A stretch of DNA of 64,000 nucleotides from Pseudonocardia sp. TRM90224. GTDB taxonomy: Bacteria; Actinomycetota; Actinomycetes; Mycobacteriales; Pseudonocardiaceae. The notes under the pieces were generated by a model. The model was given only the letters and a program-made list of their open reading frames with translations. It was not told the origin of the DNA and ran no database searches. Numbering within the stretch: position 1 is the first letter of the stretch; each line of letters begins with the position of its first letter. The position numbers and the translations under genes were made by a program. The stretch covers positions 1 through 64,000 of the forward strand of contig NZ_JAJGSX010000007.1 of assembly GCF_021245725.1 (NCBI RefSeq), written 5' to 3'. Positions 35,822-44,113 of the stretch are shown here, one piece after another.

Positions 35822-36322
35822 TCAGCGGAGCGTGGCGGTGCGTCCGGCATCGATCTGCTCGCGCAGGATGTCGCCGTGACCCGCGTGCCGGGCGAACTCC
35901 TCGATCATGGATAGCAGGGTCCAACGCATGCTGACCGTTCCCTCACGGGGATTGTGCTTCGTGTCGTCGAGGTCGAACCGAGCGGCGATCACCCGCGACC
36001 GTTCGCTCGCCCGTTCGAATTCTGCGATCACGTCGACCAACGTCTCGTCGTCGGCGACGGCGAACGTGCCGACATCCCGGTTCGAGTAGCCGTCGCACTC
36101 GGATTCGTCGAGTCCCGCCCAGAACCGTTGGAACCAGATCCGTTCGGCGCCCGCCGCGTGCTTGATCAGTGAGATCGGTGTCGTCAACGACGGCACCAGC
36201 TTCCGGCGGGCATCGATTTCGGAAAGCCCTCGCACGGTCTCGATGAGAGCTGCCCGGTTGCGATCGAGCATGTTCTCGAGGATCGATCGCTCGGCACCGT
36301 CGGTGATGCGGTCGACGCTCAT
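35822..36322 (-). CDS. DinB-family (DUF664) metal-dependent helical-bundle protein
   Basis: A 166-residue DinB/DUF664 protein: [57 protein letters not shown] in the first half, then [30 protein letters not shown]-type end. The three expected metal-binding His fall in [10 protein letters not shown], and in [10 protein letters not shown]. The family includes mycothiol-dependent S-transferases and damage-inducible proteins. The gene is single, on the minus strand, with an ATG start; a 20-codon open frame follows it but is not convincing. Confidence 0.88.
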   Translation of the reverse strand: [166 protein letters not shown]

Positions 36323-36543
36323 GGGTGCAGCTCCATTCTTCGTGGCCGAGGATCCATGTGGCGCCGCTGCGCGGAAATGTGCCGGTACCGGGAACTCGGA
36401 GACGTCCGTACGTTCGAGGCAGATGCGGGGAGATCGGACACCGCAGCCGTGGGCAGCCCTGATGGGGCGCCGAACGCGATCATCTCATGGTTGCGCGATG
36501 AGCTGGTTCGCGGGCCGGGGATCGAGGCCGGGTCGGCCTCCGA

Positions 36544-37371
36544 TCAGGCGTCCCCGCCGTGCTCGCCCTTCGGCGCGAGCTGCTTTGCCTGCCATTCGTG
36601 CACGGCGGGCAGCCAGTCCTTGCCGTACGTGGCCGAAGGCCCGATGCGCGGGTCGTCGGGGGTGCGACCGTCGCGCAAGGCCTCCACGTAGGCGCGATCC
36701 AACTCGATGCGTGCGCGCATTTCATCGGCCCCGCAGACGGACCCATGACCGGGGACGAGGACGGCGACGTCGTCCGCCACGGCCTCGAGCAGCCGCAGCC
36801 CGACCAGGTAGTCCCCGATCGGGTCGGCGGCGCCCAGGTCAGGGAACGGCATCAGGATGTCGGACAGCATATCGCCGGCGACCACAACGCCGCGTTCCCC
36901 GATCAACAGTGCCGCGTGCCCCTGGGCGTGGGCCGGATGCTCGATGATCCGGACCTCGGGCCCGTCCCACGGAAGCTGCGCGGTTCCGGGAGGCAAGGCG
37001 GTGATGCGACCGAACAGGTCGAGCGGAATCTCATCGGCGATTTCCGGCGGCAATCCATCGGCAACCTGGGCTTTCCAGTCCGCGTTCGACAACAGGTCTC
37101 GCATGAATTCCGCGCAGCGGGCGGTGCCGTAACGGGGCGCCTCGCCGAGATCGGCGTGCCAGAGCACGTGATCCCAATCGGGGTGCGTCGCGAAGCCGGC
37201 CACAACCGGCTGCCCCAACTCGCGGATATCGGTCGCGAGGCAGGTCAATTCATCGCCCGTTATCCCTGGATCGGCGAGCAGTACGCCCGACGCGCCTTGC
37301 ACGACAACGGCGTTGTTCTGGAGCAACTCGCTCTGGTGGAACAGCACACCTTCCGCGATCCGCGTCAGCAC
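36544..37371 (-). CDS. MBL-fold metallo-hydrolase
   Basis: A 275-residue metallo-beta-lactamase-fold hydrolase. The N-terminus NNAVVVQGASGVLLADPGITGDELTCLATDIR is typical; the metal motif reads T-H63-P-D65-W-D67-H68, where the usual second His is Asp, a variant known in some subgroups. Further ligands are in HPAHAQGHAALLIGERGVVVAGDML (His and Asp) and VPGHGSVCG. This set resembles glyoxalase-II-like or lactonase-like enzymes. The substrate is unknown. It is a stand-alone gene between a DinB protein and a divergent FGE-like gene. Confidence 0.92.
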   Translation of the reverse strand: MLTRIAEGVLFHQSELLQNNAVVVQGASGVLLADPGITGDELTCLATDIRELGQPVVAGFATHPDWDHVLWHADLGEAPRYGTARCAEFMRDLLSNADWKAQVADGLPPEIADEIPLDLFGRITALPPGTAQLPWDGPEVRIIEHPAHAQGHAALLIGERGVVVAGDMLSDILMPFPDLGAADPIGDYLVGLRLLEAVADDVAVLVPGHGSVCGADEMRARIELDRAYVEALRDGRTPDDPRIGPSATYGKDWLPAVHEWQAKQLAPKGEHGGDA

Positions 37372-37483
37372 GTCACTCCTTCAACAGATTGCCGGGAAAA
37401 TACCCCGCAGCGGAGGGCATCGCAAGCCGGCAAGAACGGGATGGGATTCGGCGAGCCCCGAGCCCGCTTGACATGATGTCGTC

Positions 37484-38425
37484 GTGGATCTGCAGCAGTG
37501 GCGTGGACTCGGTGCGGCCGAGGCGGCAGCCGCGGCGCAGGAGATCGCCGAGTCGGTCGGTGCGGCGCTGATCGGCGTGCATACCCATGAGTTCGCCGGG
37601 CGGCCCGGGCGGGTTGCTCTGTTCGACATCGACGGCGAGCGCTTCGCACTCGTTCCCGGCGGCGCGACCGAGGTCGGCTGGGACGCCACAACCTTCCGGC
37701 CGACCCCCGCGCAGCAGGACGAGCAGCAGCGGATGGCGAACGACTTCGGGTTCCCGGCCGATCTCACCGAGTTCCTCGCCTCTCTGACCACCCCTCGACG
37801 AACGGCCGTCGTACCGACGCTGCTGGTGGCGGTGCACGCAACGGATGCGCGAGGCCCGGCGCTGGCGCCGGACGATCCCGACGTCGTCGCGTTCCTCGAT
37901 GACATCCGGAACCGTGCCGGTGGCGAATCGGCACCGCGTCGGGCCGAGGATCCGGGGCGGCTGCGACTCCTGCTCGACGACGACTGGTCGGTGCGAGCGG
38001 CCTGGGGATTGTGGGAGCCGTCCTACACGCAGGAAACACAGCACCTCGCCGACGCAGGCCAGCGCCTGCTCACGCCCGACGAGTGGGAGCACGCCTGCGG
38101 TGCCGGAGCCGTGACGCTGTTCCGCTGGGGCGACACCTACCCGCCTGAGGGCAGTCCGGACTCGTTGCAGGCCGGGCCGCACCGGATTCCGAACGCCTTC
38201 GGGCTGGAGATCGGCCAGGACCCCTACTCCGCCGAACGCACCGCCGACCGGAAGGTCGTGTGTGGAGGCGACGGCGGCACCCAGATCTGCGGCGGTTCCG
38301 GGCACTTCATGTCGTGGCTGGGTATCGCGACCTCGTTCCGAGAGCCCGACTACGGCATCTGGCTCGACGAGAACGAGGAGTACGTCGAAGAGCAGTACGT
38401 CCGCGCCGCGATACCGCTGCCCTGA
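37484..38425 (+). CDS. SUMF1/FGE-fold protein, non-canonical
   Basis: A 313-residue protein. The central and C-terminal parts have the sulfatase-modifying-factor layout: FDIDGERFALVPGGATEVGWD near residue 45-65, then RLLTPDEWEHACGAGAVTLFRWGDTYP (about 200-226), which is the FGE LPTEAEWEYAARGG equivalent, and NAFGLEI (about 238-244). The usual C-terminal R-GG-W-RSA-R motif of true formylglycine-generating enzymes is not seen and the two catalytic Cys are not evident, so it is unlikely to activate sulfatases. It may belong to the wider FGE-like group that includes ergothioneine-synthase-type folds. The GTG at 37484 fits the start of the first helix. Confidence 0.7.
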   Translation: MDLQQWRGLGAAEAAAAAQEIAESVGAALIGVHTHEFAGRPGRVALFDIDGERFALVPGGATEVGWDATTFRPTPAQQDEQQRMANDFGFPADLTEFLASLTTPRRTAVVPTLLVAVHATDARGPALAPDDPDVVAFLDDIRNRAGGESAPRRAEDPGRLRLLLDDDWSVRAAWGLWEPSYTQETQHLADAGQRLLTPDEWEHACGAGAVTLFRWGDTYPPEGSPDSLQAGPHRIPNAFGLEIGQDPYSAERTADRKVVCGGDGGTQICGGSGHFMSWLGIATSFREPDYGIWLDENEEYVEEQYVRAAIPLP

Positions 38426-38462
38426 CAAACCGGCCATATCACCCGGGTGAAGCTGCCCCTAT

Positions 38463-38479
38463 AGGTCAGGATCTGACCT
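38463..38479. promoter_or_regulatory. perfect inverted repeat upstream of the VOC gene
   Basis: AGGTCAG-gat-CTGACCT is a perfect 7+3+7 palindrome 57 bases before the ATG of the VOC gene, with TATAGG just before it. It has the shape of a TetR/GntR-type operator. No adjacent regulator gene explains it. Confidence 0.4.
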
Positions 38480-38535
38480 GTACGGGTGCGATGCTCTGTA
38501 TGAGCGAAGGAACCCGAGTGAAAGAGGACAGGCCG

Positions 38536-38952
38536 ATGCTGCGAGGACTTTCGGGGATCTGCTACTCGACCAACGACATGCCGTCGGCGATCGCTTGGTA
38601 CTCCGAGCTCGTCGGGACCAGCCCGTACTTCGTGCGCCCGGTCGAGGGCCCGCCGGCCTACGCCGAGTTCCGGGTCGGCGACCTGCAGACCGAGCTCGGG
38701 CTCATCGACCGCCGCTACACCCCTGACGGGTCCGGCGACGGCGTGGGCGGTGTCGTCACGGCCTGGCACGTCGACGACATCCGGGCGACGTTCGACCGGC
38801 TGGTGTCGCTGGGAGCACGCGAACACGAGCCGGTCACCGAGCAGGAGTCGGGGTTCGTCACGGCGTCCGTCGTCGACCCGTTCGGCAACGTCATCGGGCT
38901 GGAGTACAACCCGCACTACCTCAAGATGATCGCTGCGCGGACCGAAGCGTGA
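38536..38952 (+). CDS. VOC-family protein
   Basis: A 138-residue glyoxalase-fold protein: MLRGLSGICYSTNDMPSAIAWYSELVGTSPYFVRP, then AYAEFRVGDLQTELGLID, and in the second module VTAWHVDDIRATFDRLVSLGAREHEPVTEQESGFVTASVVDPFGNVIGLEYNPHY. Candidate metal ligands are His and Glu in the second half. A GAGGACAGG purine tract lies upstream of ATG 38536. Typical roles are isomerisation, dioxygenation or antibiotic binding; no choice is possible. Its promoter carries a clear palindrome, so expression is probably inducible. Confidence 0.92.
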   Translation: MLRGLSGICYSTNDMPSAIAWYSELVGTSPYFVRPVEGPPAYAEFRVGDLQTELGLIDRRYTPDGSGDGVGGVVTAWHVDDIRATFDRLVSLGAREHEPVTEQESGFVTASVVDPFGNVIGLEYNPHYLKMIAARTEA

Positions 38953-38964
38953 CAGCGGCTCCGC

Positions 38965-40104
38965 TCACCGCGTTGCGCGCGCCGCGGTGACGCAGGCGCG
39001 GAGCAGGCCTTCGTTCTCCGGCGCCGCACCACCGGGATACGCGTAGCGGCGACGGTTGTAGCCGTACGCCAGGCCGCTGCGCGGATCCGCGAGGGCCTGG
39101 CTGCCTGCCGCACCGCTGTGCCCGAAGGCGCCTTGGCCCAGGAACGGGTAGAGCTCCGCCACAGCACTGAACCCCAGCCCGAACGCCTTGTGGACCCGCG
39201 AAACGACGTCGTGCCCGATCGACTGGATCTGCGCGAACGCCGCCATCGTGCCCGCATCCAGCAGGGGCGGCCTGCCGTTCATCCCGGTCGCGGCCGCCGC
39301 GTACATGCCGGCCAGTCCGCGCGCCGACGCCACGCCGCCCGCCGACGCCTGACCCTGCGCCCGGGCGATCCGCTGGTTCGGGAAGTCCCACAGCTCCGGT
39401 GCATCCGCGCGGTGTTCGTTGAACGCGATCCCGCCCAGGCTCTCCGGCTCGCTCACTTCTGCGTCGATCTCCGCCTGTTGCTCCGGTGTCGGCAGCATCG
39501 GCAGCGTGGTCGCGAACCGCGGCTCCAGCTCGTCGGGCAGGCCGAGGTGGAAGTCGAGCCCGTACGGCGCCCGAACCCGCTCCTCGAACAGCTCCTGGAT
39601 GGACCGACCCGTCGTCCGCCGCACCACTTCGCCGGTCAGCGCGCCGATCACCCACGCGTGGTAGCCGAACGCGACGCCCGGCCGCCAGTACGGCCGCTGG
39701 CCGGCGAGCCGCGCCGCGATCCTCCGGTCGTCGGCCAGCTCCTCCAGGCTGAACCCCGCATCGGCGCCGATCACACCCGCCCGGTGCGCCAGCAACTCCC
39801 GCAGTGTGACGTCCTGCTTGCCCTCCGCGGCGAACTCGGGCCAGTAGTGGCTGACCCGCTGGTCCGGATCGAGCACACCGTCCTGCACCAGCAGCGCCAC
39901 CACCAGCGACATCGCACCCTTGGTGGAGGAGAACACCCCGGTCAGGGTGTCGGCGGTGAACCCGGGCCCCGTCCACAGGTCCACGACCCGCTCGCCGCGG
40001 ACGTACGCGACCAGCTGGCCCGCGTAGTCGTCCCGCTCCGCGGCGACCACCCTCGCGAACTCCTCGCGCACGCTTTCGAACCCCGCCGCCACTGCACCGT
40101 CCAC
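38965..40104 (-). CDS. serine hydrolase of the beta-lactamase/EstB family
   Basis: A 379-residue class C beta-lactamase-like serine hydrolase. The nucleophile motif is S59-S-T-K62 (FSSTKGAMS), the Tyr of the second motif is Y148 in FGYHAW, and the third motif is FGHSGAAGS near the C-terminus. LWTGPGFTADTLTGVFSSTKG and the LxxHRAG loop are typical for the EstB-like esterase branch. No signal peptide is seen, so it is cytoplasmic and more likely an esterase than a periplasmic beta-lactamase. It is convergent with the VOC gene (stop 12 bases away) and divergent from a small Cys-rich gene. Confidence 0.93.
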   Translation of the reverse strand: MDGAVAAGFESVREEFARVVAAERDDYAGQLVAYVRGERVVDLWTGPGFTADTLTGVFSSTKGAMSLVVALLVQDGVLDPDQRVSHYWPEFAAEGKQDVTLRELLAHRAGVIGADAGFSLEELADDRRIAARLAGQRPYWRPGVAFGYHAWVIGALTGEVVRRTTGRSIQELFEERVRAPYGLDFHLGLPDELEPRFATTLPMLPTPEQQAEIDAEVSEPESLGGIAFNEHRADAPELWDFPNQRIARAQGQASAGGVASARGLAGMYAAAATGMNGRPPLLDAGTMAAFAQIQSIGHDVVSRVHKAFGLGFSAVAELYPFLGQGAFGHSGAAGSQALADPRSGLAYGYNRRRYAYPGGAAPENEGLLRACVTAARATR

Positions 40105-40298
40105 GTTGCTCCCCCCAGCGCAGCCACCCTCCGGCAGTGCCGCCCACGATCAAGATAGCTGCGGCGGCGTCGACGACCTCGCAGTCCGAGGTCAGCGGAT
40201 CGGCAAGCTGCCGGCAACCTGCCCCGACCCGCTGGTCGTCGCCATGCCCCGGAGTAGCTTCCATCTCGTCGGATGGTCTCCGGTATGGGGGGGTTGTC

Positions 40299-40477
40299 GT
40301 GAATTCCTTCGTCGCTGCGGTATCCGATCGATTGCTCGCACGGTTCGTCCCGCAGGTCACGGCGACCGCCGTGCCACCGTGCGGGTGCTGGCGGGTGGAA
40401 CGGGCCACTGCATGTGGTTCGTGTGGGATCCGCGTATCCAGCTGTGCCGCGAATACGACAGGCGCTGCTCCTGCTGA
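40299..40477 (+). pseudogene. small Cys-rich protein with conserved leader motif (family copy 3), frameshifted
   Basis: GTG 40299, with a G-rich tract five bases upstream, opens VNSFVAAVSDRLLARFVPQVTATAVPPCGCW. Residues 10-24, DRLLARFVPQVTATA, are almost identical to the leader motif of copy 1. Continuing in this frame runs to 40640, through a strong terminator and into the convergent gene. A switch of frame between about 40371 and 40412 instead gives GHCMWFVWDPRIQLCREYDRRCSC and a stop at 40477, ending in Cys like all other family members and stopping before the terminator. I infer a single-base indel (real or a sequencing error) in an otherwise normal family member of about 59 residues. Confidence 0.5.
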
Positions 40478-40505
40478 ACGCTGGACCGCAGGTCGCAATC
40501 GCGAA

Positions 40506-40549
40506 TTGAGTGTGCTGGCGGCTGCCACAGCAGCCGTCAGCACACTCAA
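40506..40549. terminator. bidirectional terminator hairpin
   Basis: Twenty-base arms (40506-40525 and 40530-40549) pair with a single G-U around the loop CACA, midway between two convergent genes (stops at 40477 and 40564). The A/T bases at the stem ends give weak T-tracts on both sides. It should stop transcription from both directions. Confidence 0.75.
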
Positions 40550-40563
40550 CCGGCCAGCACGCC

Positions 40564-41139
40564 TCACTCTGTGTCCGGGCACGCCTGGATCCCGCATTCG
40601 CCCTCGTCGTCAGGCTTGGGACCGGAAGGCGAAGCGCTGAGGATCCGCCATCGGGCGTCGCTCTCCCAGAAGTTGCCGATCACGACCTGACCTTCGGTCG
40701 CGACCAGGAAGACGGGGACATCCGGGTTGTACTGGATACCGAGCCGTAGCTTGTTCGTGGACGGCGCCCAGACCCTGAACTGCTGATCGACGGCTTCAGC
40801 GGGTGGACCGCAGGGGCGGAGATCGATGGGGCTGCCCATGGCCGGAGCAGGAGGCGATCCCGACGTGCGGACCTGCAGGCAATTTCCGGTCTGCCGGTTG
40901 ATGATCTGGGTAGCCCAACCCGCAGGACGGGTGGTCCACCGCTGGCTCGCCTCACGGCCGCATGGACGGGTCACCGCGATGGTTTCGCCGCCGTCCGTCG
41001 CGATGTCCAAGCACTGTGCGTCGCCGTCGTTGCGCAACCACTTGCCCTGGAACTCATCGGCGTGCGCGGTGCCCCCGGCCAGCAGCGACCCCGCGGCGAC
41101 GACGACCACGGCGACGACTGCCGTCACTCGCATCCGCAT
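40564..41139 (-). CDS. secreted ricin-type beta-trefoil lectin-like protein
   Basis: A 191-residue exported protein. ATG 41139 (GAGGGAG five bases upstream) opens MRMRVTAVVAVVVVAAGSLL, a strong Sec signal with cleavage after AHA (about residue 27). The mature part has beta-trefoil repeats: KWLRNDGDAQCLDIATDGGETIAVTRPCGREASQRWT, then IINRQTGNCLQVRTSG and SPIDLRPCG-DQQFRVW, with the Q-x-W type ends (SQRWT, QQFRVW, DARWRIL) and paired Cys. Probably binds glycans outside the cell. The tail CGIQACPDTE adds two more Cys. Transcription ends at the shared hairpin with the small Cys-rich gene. Confidence 0.8.
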   Translation of the reverse strand: MRMRVTAVVAVVVVAAGSLLAGGTAHADEFQGKWLRNDGDAQCLDIATDGGETIAVTRPCGREASQRWTTRPAGWATQIINRQTGNCLQVRTSGSPPAPAMGSPIDLRPCGPPAEAVDQQFRVWAPSTNKLRLGIQYNPDVPVFLVATEGQVVIGNFWESDARWRILSASPSGPKPDDEGECGIQACPDTE

Positions 41140-41273
41140 GTTACTCCCTCGCATCCACCCTTGATCATCTCCGCGCTGACAGTACTGACCAGGGGAAATC
41201 GTGCCTATACCAGATTTCTGGGAGTCCACGCGAGCTGGCGGTCAGCTGTTCCCGGTGATCGCGACGGTCGGGC

Positions 41274-42497
41274 TCACGCGTCGACGGCCACGCAGATCCG
41301 ACGCCAGGCGACGGCAGCCGGTATCGCCGTCAGCGTCCCCAGCGCGGCGATGGTGGCCACCGTGAACGCCGGCGAGCCGAGCAGGGAGACCAGTCCCGCG
41401 CCCGCCAGCAACCCGACCCCCTGCACAGCTATGAGCCCGGAGCCGGCCAAGCCGAACGCCTGGCCGCGTTCGGCGTCGGGCACGAGCCGCATGAACGTCG
41501 CCGCGGCCGTCACCTGGTAGGCCGCGCAGCACCCCGATCCGAACAGCAGCCCGATCGCGACCACGGCACCGGGGCGGAACGCGTACCCGAGGAGGGGCAC
41601 GATCGCGAACAGCGCGAGCGGGCCGACCAGCCGCAGGCGCGTCCGCGGGCTCGCCCACCTGTTGAGCGCGAACGCGCCGGCTGCAATGCCGGCCGGGTGC
41701 GCAGCCAGCATCAACCCGGCGACGGTCGCGCCGCCGCCGATCTCCGCCGCATACGGGAGGGCAAGCCCTTCCGGGACGATCACAAAACCGGCGAGCCATG
41801 CCAGGCCCGTCAACGACCGCAGCCGCGGGTCGCGCCTGATCGTCCGCGCGCCGGCGCTGACGCGCTGCCACGGGGACGGTCCGCCGGTTCCGGTGGCGGC
41901 CGGCCGGTGCCGGACACCGTGCCGCACGACGATCGCCGACACGGCGAACGTCGCCGCGTCGACGGCCAGCGCGCGGTGGGCCCCGAGCAGCGCGACCACC
42001 ACCCCGCCTGCGGCGAAGCCGGCCAGCTGCCCGGCCTGGTGCGTGATCTGCCGGATCGACTGGCCGCTCGCGTAGAGCTCGCCGGGCAGCACGGTGGGCA
42101 GCAACGCCGCCTGCGCCGCGCTGAACGGGCTGCCGGCCAGCTGGGCGATGACCAGCAGCACGGCCACGACCGCCAGGGGGATGCCCGGCAGCGCCATGAC
42201 CCCGATCGCGGCGGCGCGCAACGCGTCGGCACCGATCATGATCGTGCGTCTCGGGTACCGGTCGGCCAGCCCACCGAGCACCGGTCCGGCGACGATGTCG
42301 GGCAGGTACGTCAGCGCGTAGGCGAGGGCAGGCCAGGTGGCCGAGCCGGTGTCGTGGAACACCAGCACGGACACCGCCAGCCGAGCGAGCTGATCGCCGA
42401 TGACCGACTGCAGCTCCGCCAGCCAGATCGAGCGGAACTCCCCCACCGCAATCGCGGCGCGGAACGACGAATCACCAATTCTGACCACGCACAGCAC
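41274..42497 (-). CDS. MFS transporter (enterobactin-exporter/DHA3-like)
   Basis: A 407-residue membrane protein with ten to twelve hydrophobic segments and the DHA3/EntS-like plan: FRSIWLAELQSVIGDQLARLAVSVLVF in segment 1, GPVLGGLADRYPRRTIMIGADALRAAAIG as motif A with the RYPRR loop, and PLLGYAF/VVAIGLLFGSGCCAAYQVTAAATFMRLVP in the second half. This branch exports siderophores or macrolides. It has no adjacent regulator; the upstream spacer contains a direct repeat CAGCGAT. GTG 42497 is taken as start, with other GTG codons close by. Confidence 0.9.
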   Translation of the reverse strand: MLCVVRIGDSSFRAAIAVGEFRSIWLAELQSVIGDQLARLAVSVLVFHDTGSATWPALAYALTYLPDIVAGPVLGGLADRYPRRTIMIGADALRAAAIGVMALPGIPLAVVAVLLVIAQLAGSPFSAAQAALLPTVLPGELYASGQSIRQITHQAGQLAGFAAGGVVVALLGAHRALAVDAATFAVSAIVVRHGVRHRPAATGTGGPSPWQRVSAGARTIRRDPRLRSLTGLAWLAGFVIVPEGLALPYAAEIGGGATVAGLMLAAHPAGIAAGAFALNRWASPRTRLRLVGPLALFAIVPLLGYAFRPGAVVAIGLLFGSGCCAAYQVTAAATFMRLVPDAERGQAFGLAGSGLIAVQGVGLLAGAGLVSLLGSPAFTVATIAALGTLTAIPAAVAWRRICVAVDA

Positions 42498-42682
42498 TCA
42501 CCGTCCTCTCCGAACATCGATCGATGTACGGGACGGTAGGCCGAGCTGCCTGCATATCGCTGAACGATCGCTGTACGCCACCTCGAACAGCCGTCCGCAG
42601 CAACAACCCTGATCGCGCGGATCTACCGGATCAAGCGCGAACTGCTGATGCGCCGATTAGCCGGAACTATCGGCATTCCCGA

Positions 42683-43699
42683 TCATGTGCCACTCCATGA
42701 CCGCACCGGGATCCCCGGGGCGTCGCACGACCCGAACTCCTCGCGCAGTGCCGGCAGGAGCTGTTGCCCTGCGAACTCCAGGAACTCGGTCTGGGTCTCG
42801 CCGCCGGTCTGGGCCAGCGTGACGTGGGTGTAGCCGGCATCGACGAACGGACGGACGGACTCGACGTGCGTGGCCACGTCGGGACCGCACGGGACCACCG
42901 CTGCGACGTCCTCGCGCCGGACGCACGCGGAGGCTGCGGCGAACCCGGCCGGGCCCGGCAGTTCGACGTTGACCTTCCACCCACCGGCGAAGAACCGGAA
43001 CAGCGTATGGGCGCGCTCGGCCGCCGCGTCGGCGTCCGGGCCCCAGCTGATCAACTGCTGCCCGATCGCCGGCACCGCCGCGCCGGCCTGCTCCATGAAG
43101 GCGCCGACGAACGCGGCATCCGGGTTGACCGCCACCATCGCGTCGCTGACCGGCGCAAACGTCTTCACCGACCGCTTGCCCGAGACCGCGACAGCGATCG
43201 GCACGCCTTCGTCAGGCCGGTCCCAGAGCTTCGCCGAGTCGACGCGGAAGTGCGGCCCGGAGTGGTTGACGTATCCGCCGCCCAGCAGCTTCCGGATGAT
43301 CGGCACCGCCTCGGCGAGCATCTCGTGGCGCACGTTCGCCCCCGGCCAACCGGCCCCGACCACGTGCTCGTTGAGGTTCTCCTCCGACCCCAGCCCGAGC
43401 GTGAACCGCCCACCGGACAGCACCGCGACGGTCGCGGCCTTCTGCGCGACGACGGCCGGGTGGTAGCGCATCGTCGGGCAGGTCACGTAGGTCATCAGCC
43501 CGACGCGTCGGGTCGCGGTGGCCACCGCGCCGAGCACGCTCCACGCGTACGGGGAGTGGCCCATCTCGTCCAGCCAGGGGAAGTAGTGGTCGCTGATGAC
43601 CTCGAAGTCGAACCCCGCCCGCTCCGCCGCGACGGCGTCCGCCACCAGCTCGACCGGCCCGCGTTGCTCACACAGCAAGGAGTATCCGAATGCCGTCAT
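42683..43699 (-). CDS. F420-dependent LLM-class oxidoreductase
   Basis: A 338-residue luciferase-like enzyme of the F420-dependent glucose-6-phosphate dehydrogenase-like subgroup (TIGR03557 type). ATG 43699 opens MTAFGYSLLCEQRGPVELVADAVAAERAGFDFEVISDHYFPWLDEMGHSPYAWSVLGAVA; later MTYVTCPTMRYHPAVVAQKAATVAVLSGGRFTLGLGSEENLNEHVVG and the terminal VTLAQTGGETQTEFLEFAGQQLLPALR follow the family closely. It would transfer hydride between F420 and an unknown substrate. Presence of F420 enzymes fits an actinomycete. The frame is open upstream of 43699 without homology. Confidence 0.93.
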   Translation of the reverse strand: MTAFGYSLLCEQRGPVELVADAVAAERAGFDFEVISDHYFPWLDEMGHSPYAWSVLGAVATATRRVGLMTYVTCPTMRYHPAVVAQKAATVAVLSGGRFTLGLGSEENLNEHVVGAGWPGANVRHEMLAEAVPIIRKLLGGGYVNHSGPHFRVDSAKLWDRPDEGVPIAVAVSGKRSVKTFAPVSDAMVAVNPDAAFVGAFMEQAGAAVPAIGQQLISWGPDADAAAERAHTLFRFFAGGWKVNVELPGPAGFAAASACVRREDVAAVVPCGPDVATHVESVRPFVDAGYTHVTLAQTGGETQTEFLEFAGQQLLPALREEFGSCDAPGIPVRSWSGT

Positions 43700-43793
43700 A
43701 CCGTAGTTGTACCCGCCGCCGGACCTTGCTAGGAATGCGTTCGTTCGGGCTGTCGCTGCAGTCGTGAAGACCATGGAAGAGTGAGCTAGCACG

Positions 43794-44030
43794 GTGCATG
43801 ACGTCGTCGCCGCTGTTCTCGTTGAGGATCGGCACGTGTTGCTGACCCACAGATCACCCACCCGCATCCACCGCTGGCAGGGCGAACCGGTCAACGCCTG
43901 CCCCGCGGAGCACGATCAGATCGGCTGGTTCGCGCTCGACGATCTGCCGCGCCTCGACTACGCACACGCGGCCTTGCCCGACCTGTTGGGCAGCATGCTC
44001 GGCGGCGAGGCTCCGGTTCGTGGAGATTGA
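43794..44030 (+). pseudogene. Nudix hydrolase with the Nudix box deleted in frame
   Basis: The 78-residue frame starts like MutT-type proteins, VHDVVAAVLVEDRHVLLTHRSPTR, and ends like their C-terminus, IHRWQGEPVNACPAEHDQIGWFALDDLPRLDYAHAALPDLLGSML. The middle of about 70 residues that should hold the Nudix box (G-x5-E-x7-REUxEExGU) and the core strands is absent; the two ends are joined in frame at about base 43875. Without the metal-binding Glu residues it cannot hydrolyse nucleotides. It is probably a recent deletion product, because both ends are still well conserved. Confidence 0.75.
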
Positions 44031-44038
44031 TCACGTCT

Positions 44039-44054
44039 TGTAAGAGCTCTTACA
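44039..44054. promoter_or_regulatory. 16-base perfect palindrome upstream of family copy 4
   Basis: TGTAAGAGCTCTTACA is a perfect palindrome 60 bases before the ATG of the small Cys-rich gene and 9 bases after the Nudix remnant. Its symmetry and lower GC make it a good operator candidate. ATGCTACT at 44056-44063 just after it could hold a -10 element. Confidence 0.45.
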
Positions 44055-44113
44055 CGATGCTACTCTGCCCCCACGATGGAGGCGTGCATTCTACTTCACC
44101 GGAAAGGTCGGAT

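Noticed and set aside
36356..36691. 111-codon plus-strand frame
   Set aside because: The first 60 codons look protein-like, but the rest is antisense to the MBL hydrolase and no family is recognised.
40137..40640. 168-codon frame covering the leader of family copy 3
   Set aside because: It crosses the terminator hairpin and the end of the convergent lectin gene; the family pattern supports a frameshift to the stop at 40477 instead.
42600..42682. short plus-strand frame reading RIYRIKRELLMRRLAGTI
   Set aside because: Could be a regulator fragment, but it is too short and lacks a start signal.
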